Shown: piece after piece, positions 60,207 through 64,000 of the stretch
Layout of the letters: every line of letters begins with the position of its first letter
Numbering within the stretch: the stretch's first letter is position 1
DNA from: Oscillospiraceae bacterium
GTDB lineage: Bacteria; Bacillota; Clostridia; Oscillospirales; Ruminococcaceae
Direction of reading: 5' to 3'
NCBI GenBank assembly: GCA_017505635.1
Contig: JAFVOU010000034.1
Coordinates: 1-64,000 of the forward strand
Length of the DNA: 64,000 nucleotides
Notes under the pieces: generated by a model
Databases searched by the model: none
What the model saw: only the letters and a program-made list of their open reading frames with translations
What the model was told of the DNA's origin: nothing
Translations under genes and position numbers: made by a program

Positions 60207-61409
60207 TTACAGCGCTGTTTTTTCAGCACCGTTTTTCCGTCTGTTAAGCAGCACCAGGCAGATAACCAGTATCACCGGAAATATAACTGCGGCAAGCAGA
60301 CCTGTTTTAAGATTTCCGCCTGCTGTTTCAGAAATGCTGCCCACTATTGCAGGCCCTGCTGTTGCGCCAAGGTCCCCTGCCAGTGCCAGAAATGCAAACA
60401 TAGCGGTTCCGCCGCCCGGGCAGTTCTGCGAGGAAATGCTGATTGAACCCGGCCACATAATGCCTACCGCCAGCCCGCAGAGGCCACAGCCTGCAAGCCC
60501 CAGCACCGGCAAACCTGCCAGCGATGCCAGCAGATAGCAGCCCACGCACATTATGCCGCAGAAAAGCATAACTTTTGTCAGGTCAAGCCTGTGGCTGAAC
60601 CTGCCGTAAAACACACGGGATATGCCCATAAATACGGCAAACATACAGGGACCTGCCAGGTCGCCGACTGTTTTTGAAACACCGATTGCAGACTCGGTAA
60701 ATGCAGATGCCCACTGTGCCATAGCTGCTTCTGATGCACCGGAACACACCATAAGTATTATCATCAGCCAGAACACCGGGGTTTTCAGCAGCCTGCCTGT
60801 TCCCATACGGCTGTCCTCCTCCACAAGCCGCTCAATGGGACAGTTTATAAAGTTGAAGGTGTTGTACAGCGGCACCATTGCCCAGATAACTGCAAGTATC
60901 TGCCAGTTGTCTGTGCCGAACAGGGCAAAAAAGATGGTGGAACCCAGAATGACCGCCACAGAACCCCAGCAGTAGAAGGAGTGCAGAAGGCTCATTACAC
61001 CGTCCTTGTTGTCAAACGGGCAGGCTTCCACAACGGGGCTTACCAGAACTTCAATAAGCCCGCTGCCCACTGCATAAATCACCACCGAAATCAGAATGCC
61101 GGCAAATGGCACCGAAAGCATCTGCGGCAAAACCGCCAGCATAACAAGCCCTGCCGATGACAGCATCTGTGATGCAACGATGCAGGTGCGGTATCCCGCT
61201 TTATCTGCAAACCAGGTTGCCGCAAGGTCGACAAACAGCTGTGTGAGATAGAATACCAGCGGAATCATTGCAATTTTATCAAGTGTGATTGCGTATGTGT
61301 CTCTGAATGTAATAAACAGCAGCGGCACAAAATTTGCAGATATAGACTGCGTGACAAAGCCCAGATAACAGGCTGTGAGTGTTTTCCTATAATTTTTCTG
61401 TATTGTCAT
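60207..61409 (-). CDS. MFS transporter
   Basis: The 400-aa protein has twelve predicted membrane segments. The loop between helices 2 and 3 (ADKAGYRTC) is a version of the MFS signature. Residues such as CYLGFVTQSISANFVPLLFI and HSFYCWGS recall fucose/GlcNAc-type or FGGY-sugar permeases, but the substrate cannot be fixed. The start at 61409 has AAGGAAACAGAT upstream; an in-frame ATG at 61469 lacks a site. A decayed AraC-type regulator lies directly upstream on the same strand, so local regulation of this transporter may have been lost. Confidence 0.88.
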   Translation of the reverse strand: MTIQKNYRKTLTACYLGFVTQSISANFVPLLFITFRDTYAITLDKIAMIPLVFYLTQLFVDLAATWFADKAGYRTCIVASQMLSSAGLVMLAVLPQMLSVPFAGILISVVIYAVGSGLIEVLVSPVVEACPFDNKDGVMSLLHSFYCWGSVAVILGSTIFFALFGTDNWQILAVIWAMVPLYNTFNFINCPIERLVEEDSRMGTGRLLKTPVFWLMIILMVCSGASEAAMAQWASAFTESAIGVSKTVGDLAGPCMFAVFMGISRVFYGRFSHRLDLTKVMLFCGIMCVGCYLLASLAGLPVLGLAGCGLCGLAVGIMWPGSISISSQNCPGGGTAMFAFLALAGDLGATAGPAIVGSISETAGGNLKTGLLAAVIFPVILVICLVLLNRRKNGAEKTAL

Positions 61410-61503
61410 ATCTGTTTCCTTAATGCGTACATCAAATCTTATGACCTGTATTATATCACTGCAACACATATCTTCAAAGGCACAAAAGTGCCATAATTAA
61501 GCA

Positions 61504-61596
61504 CTATTTACCCATACCCCTGTGCTGACTTGGGGCATATCCGTATTTTTTTCTGAACTGGCGGCTGAAATTTGCATTGCCGCAGGCCGCATCAGA
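61504..61596 (-). pseudogene. Remnant of an AraC-family regulator (C-terminal 30 codons)
   Basis: On the minus strand the last codons of an AraC helix-turn-helix domain are readable: SDAACGNANFSRQFRKKYG followed by YAPSQHRGMGK and a stop at 61504-61506. A TAA (61597-61599) interrupts the frame immediately upstream, and I find no trace of the rest in the next 180 bases. It was probably the regulator of the adjacent MFS gene. The gap 61600-61794 otherwise contains the AT-rich promoter region of ychF. Confidence 0.75.
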
Positions 61597-61794
61597 TTAT
61601 AATTCATCTGTCTGTATACCGTTTAATTATATCAAAATCATATCCGCCGCTCAATACTGCCCAGGGAGAAATAAAACATCCCACTTTTGGTTCACAAAAT
61701 ATAGACTTTTCAATAAAAATAATGTATCATATTATGATAGATAAGTATGTAAATCACCTTAAACAAAGGATTATTTCAAAGGAGATATATAAAT

Positions 61795-62892
61795 ATGAAA
61801 TTAGGTATCGTAGGCCTGCCAAATGTTGGCAAAAGTACACTTTTCAATGCTATTACAAACGCGGGGGCAGCCAGCGCAAACTTTCCGTTCTGCACAATCG
61901 AGCCAAACGTAGGCGTGGTTGCTGTGCCTGACGAAAGACTGGACAAGCTTGCAGCTATGTATAATCCTAAAAAATATACACCTGCTATCATCGAATTTGT
62001 TGACATTGCAGGTCTTGTAAAAGGCGCAAGCCATGGCGAAGGTCTTGGCAACAAGTTCCTCAGCCACATCCGCGAAGTTGACGCTATCATCCATATGGTG
62101 CGCTGCTTTGACAGTACAGATATCATTCACGTTGAAGGCAGCGTTGACCCAATCCGCGATATCGAAACAATTGACCTTGAGCTTGTGCTCTCTGACCTTG
62201 AAATTGTTGAAAGACGTATCGACAGAACAAAAAAGGCAATGAAAGGCGACAAAAAACTTGGCGACTGCCTTGAAATGCTTGAAAGACTTGCACAGTGGCT
62301 TGGTGACGGCAAAAATGCACGCGGCTTTGAACTTTTAAATGACAACGAAAAAGAATGGTTTTACGAAATGCCACTTCTTAGCGCTAAACCTGTTATCTAC
62401 GCCTGCAACCTCAGCGAAGAAGACGTAATGGACGGCATTGAAAACAACACTTACTATCCTCTGGTTGTTGAAAAGGCAAAGGCAGACAAAAGCGGCTGTA
62501 TGCCAATCTGTGCAAAAATCGAAGAAGATGTTGCAGATATGGACAAGGAAGAAAAGAGAGAATTCCTTGCTGAATTTGGTCTTACAACCAGCGGTCTTGA
62601 CAACCTTATCAAAGAAAGCTACACACTGCTTGGTCTTATCAGTTATCTGACAGCAGGTCCTGAAGAAGTTCGTGCATGGACAATTACACGCGGCACAAAA
62701 GCACCACAGGCAGCAGGCAAAATTCACTCTGACTTTGAACGCGGCTTTATCCGTGCAGAAATCATCGCATTTGACGACCTTATGGCTTGCGGCACAATGG
62801 TTGCAGCAAAGGAAAAAGGCCTTGTACGCAGCGAAGGCAAGGAATATGTGATGAAGGACGGCGACGTAACACTGTTCCGTTTCAACGTTTAA
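61795..62892 (+). CDS. ychF: YchF/OLA1-type ribosome-associated GTPase/ATPase
   Basis: The 365-aa Obg-class protein has the P-loop GLPNVGKST at residues 7-15, the NFPFCTIEPNVG switch region, DIAGLVKGAS, and a C-terminal TGS domain (RAWTITRGTKAPQAAGKIHSDFERGFIRAE, cited only by its APQAAGKIHSDFERGFI core). YchF binds ribosomes and prefers ATP. The ATG follows AAAGGAGATATATAA. A/T-ending codons for Ala and Gly are more frequent than in its neighbours, in line with high expression. A family D hairpin follows the stop. Confidence 0.97.
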   Translation: MKLGIVGLPNVGKSTLFNAITNAGAASANFPFCTIEPNVGVVAVPDERLDKLAAMYNPKKYTPAIIEFVDIAGLVKGASHGEGLGNKFLSHIREVDAIIHMVRCFDSTDIIHVEGSVDPIRDIETIDLELVLSDLEIVERRIDRTKKAMKGDKKLGDCLEMLERLAQWLGDGKNARGFELLNDNEKEWFYEMPLLSAKPVIYACNLSEEDVMDGIENNTYYPLVVEKAKADKSGCMPICAKIEEDVADMDKEEKREFLAEFGLTTSGLDNLIKESYTLLGLISYLTAGPEEVRAWTITRGTKAPQAAGKIHSDFERGFIRAEIIAFDDLMACGTMVAAKEKGLVRSEGKEYVMKDGDVTLFRFNV

Positions 62893-62910
62893 TCTTTAAA
62901 ATAACAGCAC

Positions 62911-62956
62911 CATCTGCCGGGGCGAACACAGTTCGCCCCTGCTTTTTAAGCAGATG
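62911..62956 (+). repeat. Family D hairpin after ychF
   Basis: An outer stem CATCTGC/GCAGATG (62911-62917/62950-62956) encloses the 23-base mini-hairpin 62920-62942, an exact inverted match to 33813-33835, and CTTTTTAA. It could end ychF transcription. Confidence 0.7.
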
Positions 62957-62971
62957 TAAACGGAGTTCTAT

Positions 62972-63814
62972 ATGATTTATCTTTTAATCGGCATTCTTTT
63001 CAGCAGTATGCTTTCCATACTGCTTCGCATAAGCGAAAAATATGTAAAAGGCGACACAGCTACCCTTGCCATGAACTATGTCTGCTGTACCCTTGTGGCA
63101 TTTTTTGATGCAGGTGCATTAAAGGTGTTTAATCCGCACCCAAGCCTTGGTATTGCTGTTATTCTTGGCATTATCGGCGGTTTTGCATACCTTGGCAGTT
63201 TTCTGCTGTTGCAGTACAACATCAAGAAAAACGGTGTTGTGCTGCCTGCCACCTTTATGAAGCTTGGTCTGCTGGTGCCGACAATTTCTTCTGTTATTAT
63301 CTTCCGTGAAAGACCGGAAATTCTGCAGATTATCGGCTTCTGCCTTGCCATATTTGCAATTATTCTTATCAACAGCGGCAAAAAGGACGACGGCAAATCA
63401 CAGCTTAAAATAGGTTTGCTGATTGCTTTGCTTATCCTTGCAGGCATCGGTGATGTAATGAGCAAATGTCACGAAGAATGGGGCAGCACCGACCTTACCG
63501 AAGGATTTTTATTCTTCATCTTCCTCACCGCCTGCATTCTCTGCCTTGGCGTTACAGCCTATAAAAAGCAGAAAATCGGCCCCTGGGAAATTTTCTTTGG
63601 TCTGATTATCGGCATACCAAACTACTATTCCAGCAAATTTATACTTGTGGCACTCAACACAATTCCTGCTGTTGTTGTGTTCCCTACCTTCAGTGTCGGC
63701 TGCATTGTGGTGGTTACACTTGCAGGTCTGCTGCTGTTTAAAGAAAAACTGACAAAACGTCAGGGCACTGCACTTGCAATGATTATGGTTGCCCTTGCAA
63801 TGCTGAATATGTAA
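62972..63814 (+). CDS. EamA/DMT-superfamily transporter
   Basis: The 280-aa protein has ten membrane segments arranged as two five-helix halves (first half up to about INSGKKDDGKSQ, second after it), as in drug/metabolite transporters. Typical end-of-half motifs occur: FRERPEILQIIGFCLAIFAIILI (partly), and LLLFKEKLTKRQGTALAMIMVALAML. The substrate is unknown. It follows ychF by 79 bases, with ACGGAGTTCTAT before the ATG. It has no obvious terminator before the next gene. Confidence 0.88.
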   Translation: MIYLLIGILFSSMLSILLRISEKYVKGDTATLAMNYVCCTLVAFFDAGALKVFNPHPSLGIAVILGIIGGFAYLGSFLLLQYNIKKNGVVLPATFMKLGLLVPTISSVIIFRERPEILQIIGFCLAIFAIILINSGKKDDGKSQLKIGLLIALLILAGIGDVMSKCHEEWGSTDLTEGFLFFIFLTACILCLGVTAYKKQKIGPWEIFFGLIIGIPNYYSSKFILVALNTIPAVVVFPTFSVGCIVVVTLAGLLLFKEKLTKRQGTALAMIMVALAMLNM

Positions 63815-63887
63815 AATTCAAATTATCCACAGAGCAAAAATTTTCTGACCGGAATGCAGAAAATCACAAACCGCAAGGAGAAACACT

Positions 63888-64000
63888 ATGAAAAGAACAC
63901 TTATATCTTTTACAGTTTTTTGTCTGGCATTGATATGCTTTGTCGGCTGTACCGGTGACAGCAAAACCATATCCGATGCCACTCTGTACACCTTCAATGC
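63888..64000 (+). CDS. Lipoprotein, cut by the window end
   Basis: The first 37 codons of a gene that runs past the window. They encode a lipoprotein signal, MKRTLISFTVFCLALICF then VGC, with the predicted lipidated cysteine at residue 21, followed by a polar stretch. CAAGGAGAAACACT is a strong ribosome binding site. No function can be given from the fragment. Confidence 0.8.
   Translation, partial: MKRTLISFTVFCLALICFVGCTGDSKTISDATLYTFN

Overview
The window looks like chromosomal DNA of an anaerobic, spore-forming Clostridia-type Firmicute, probably an Oscillospiraceae-like gut bacterium. The basis is spoIVB and a SpoIIQ-like M23 peptidase (sporulation), a group B-like [FeFe] hydrogenase, an iron-dependent alcohol dehydrogenase of the 4-hydroxybutyrate dehydrogenase type, clean AGGAGG ribosome binding sites, and families such as CD0519/CD1768, YitT and YibE/F. 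Taxonomy is inferred from gene content only. I saw no rRNA, tRNA, phage, transposase or CRISPR.

Layout. (1) 1-9.3 kb: surface sugar genes. Minus-strand legB, a DUF2142 membrane protein, legC and a CBS-domain sugar nucleotidyltransferase (PtmE-like) would make GDP-linked legionaminic-acid precursors. A plus-strand SGNH protein and a surface-carbohydrate protein follow. (2) 9.7-24.7 kb: housekeeping and scattered functions: PHP phosphoesterase, HIRAN-like protein, AlaX, RsmE, VanY-type peptidase, chorismate-mutase-like protein, DinB, SppA, an N-acetyl sugar amidotransferase, YitT, glycerol kinase. (3) 24.9-35.3 kb: a minus-strand surface-fibre locus with two SipW-type signal peptidases, several TasA/camelysin-like substrates, one protein with a sortase-like IPDTG tail and a 1572-aa secreted adhesin-like protein, behind a predicted leader of about 320 nt. 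(4) 35.5-46.2 kb: ABC ATPase, spoIVB, a small ORF plus an RmlD-like reductase, Fe-ADH, EcsC, hydrogenase, an IspD-IspF fusion, a Wzm/Wzt-type polysaccharide exporter, RmlC. (5) 46.3-64 kb: M23 peptidase, a 998-aa double GT-C glycosyltransferase, acyltransferase, trigger-factor-like lipoprotein, two paralogous double-domain GT2 enzymes, polysaccharide deacetylase, bactofilin, YibE/F, MFS transporter with a decayed AraC gene, YchF, DMT transporter and the start of a lipoprotein.

Together, the sugar-nucleotide enzymes, glycosyltransferases, exporter, acyltransferase and deacetylase point to a decorated cell-surface glycan, and region 3 to a protein fibre or matrix.

The most unusual signal is between the genes. 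At least four families of hairpin-rich repeats (A-D below) occupy the gaps, including gaps inside apparent operons. In family A the copies differ in sequence but keep base pairing: four of six pairs of one stem change together between two copies. This suggests selection on structure, or hairpin-templated repair.
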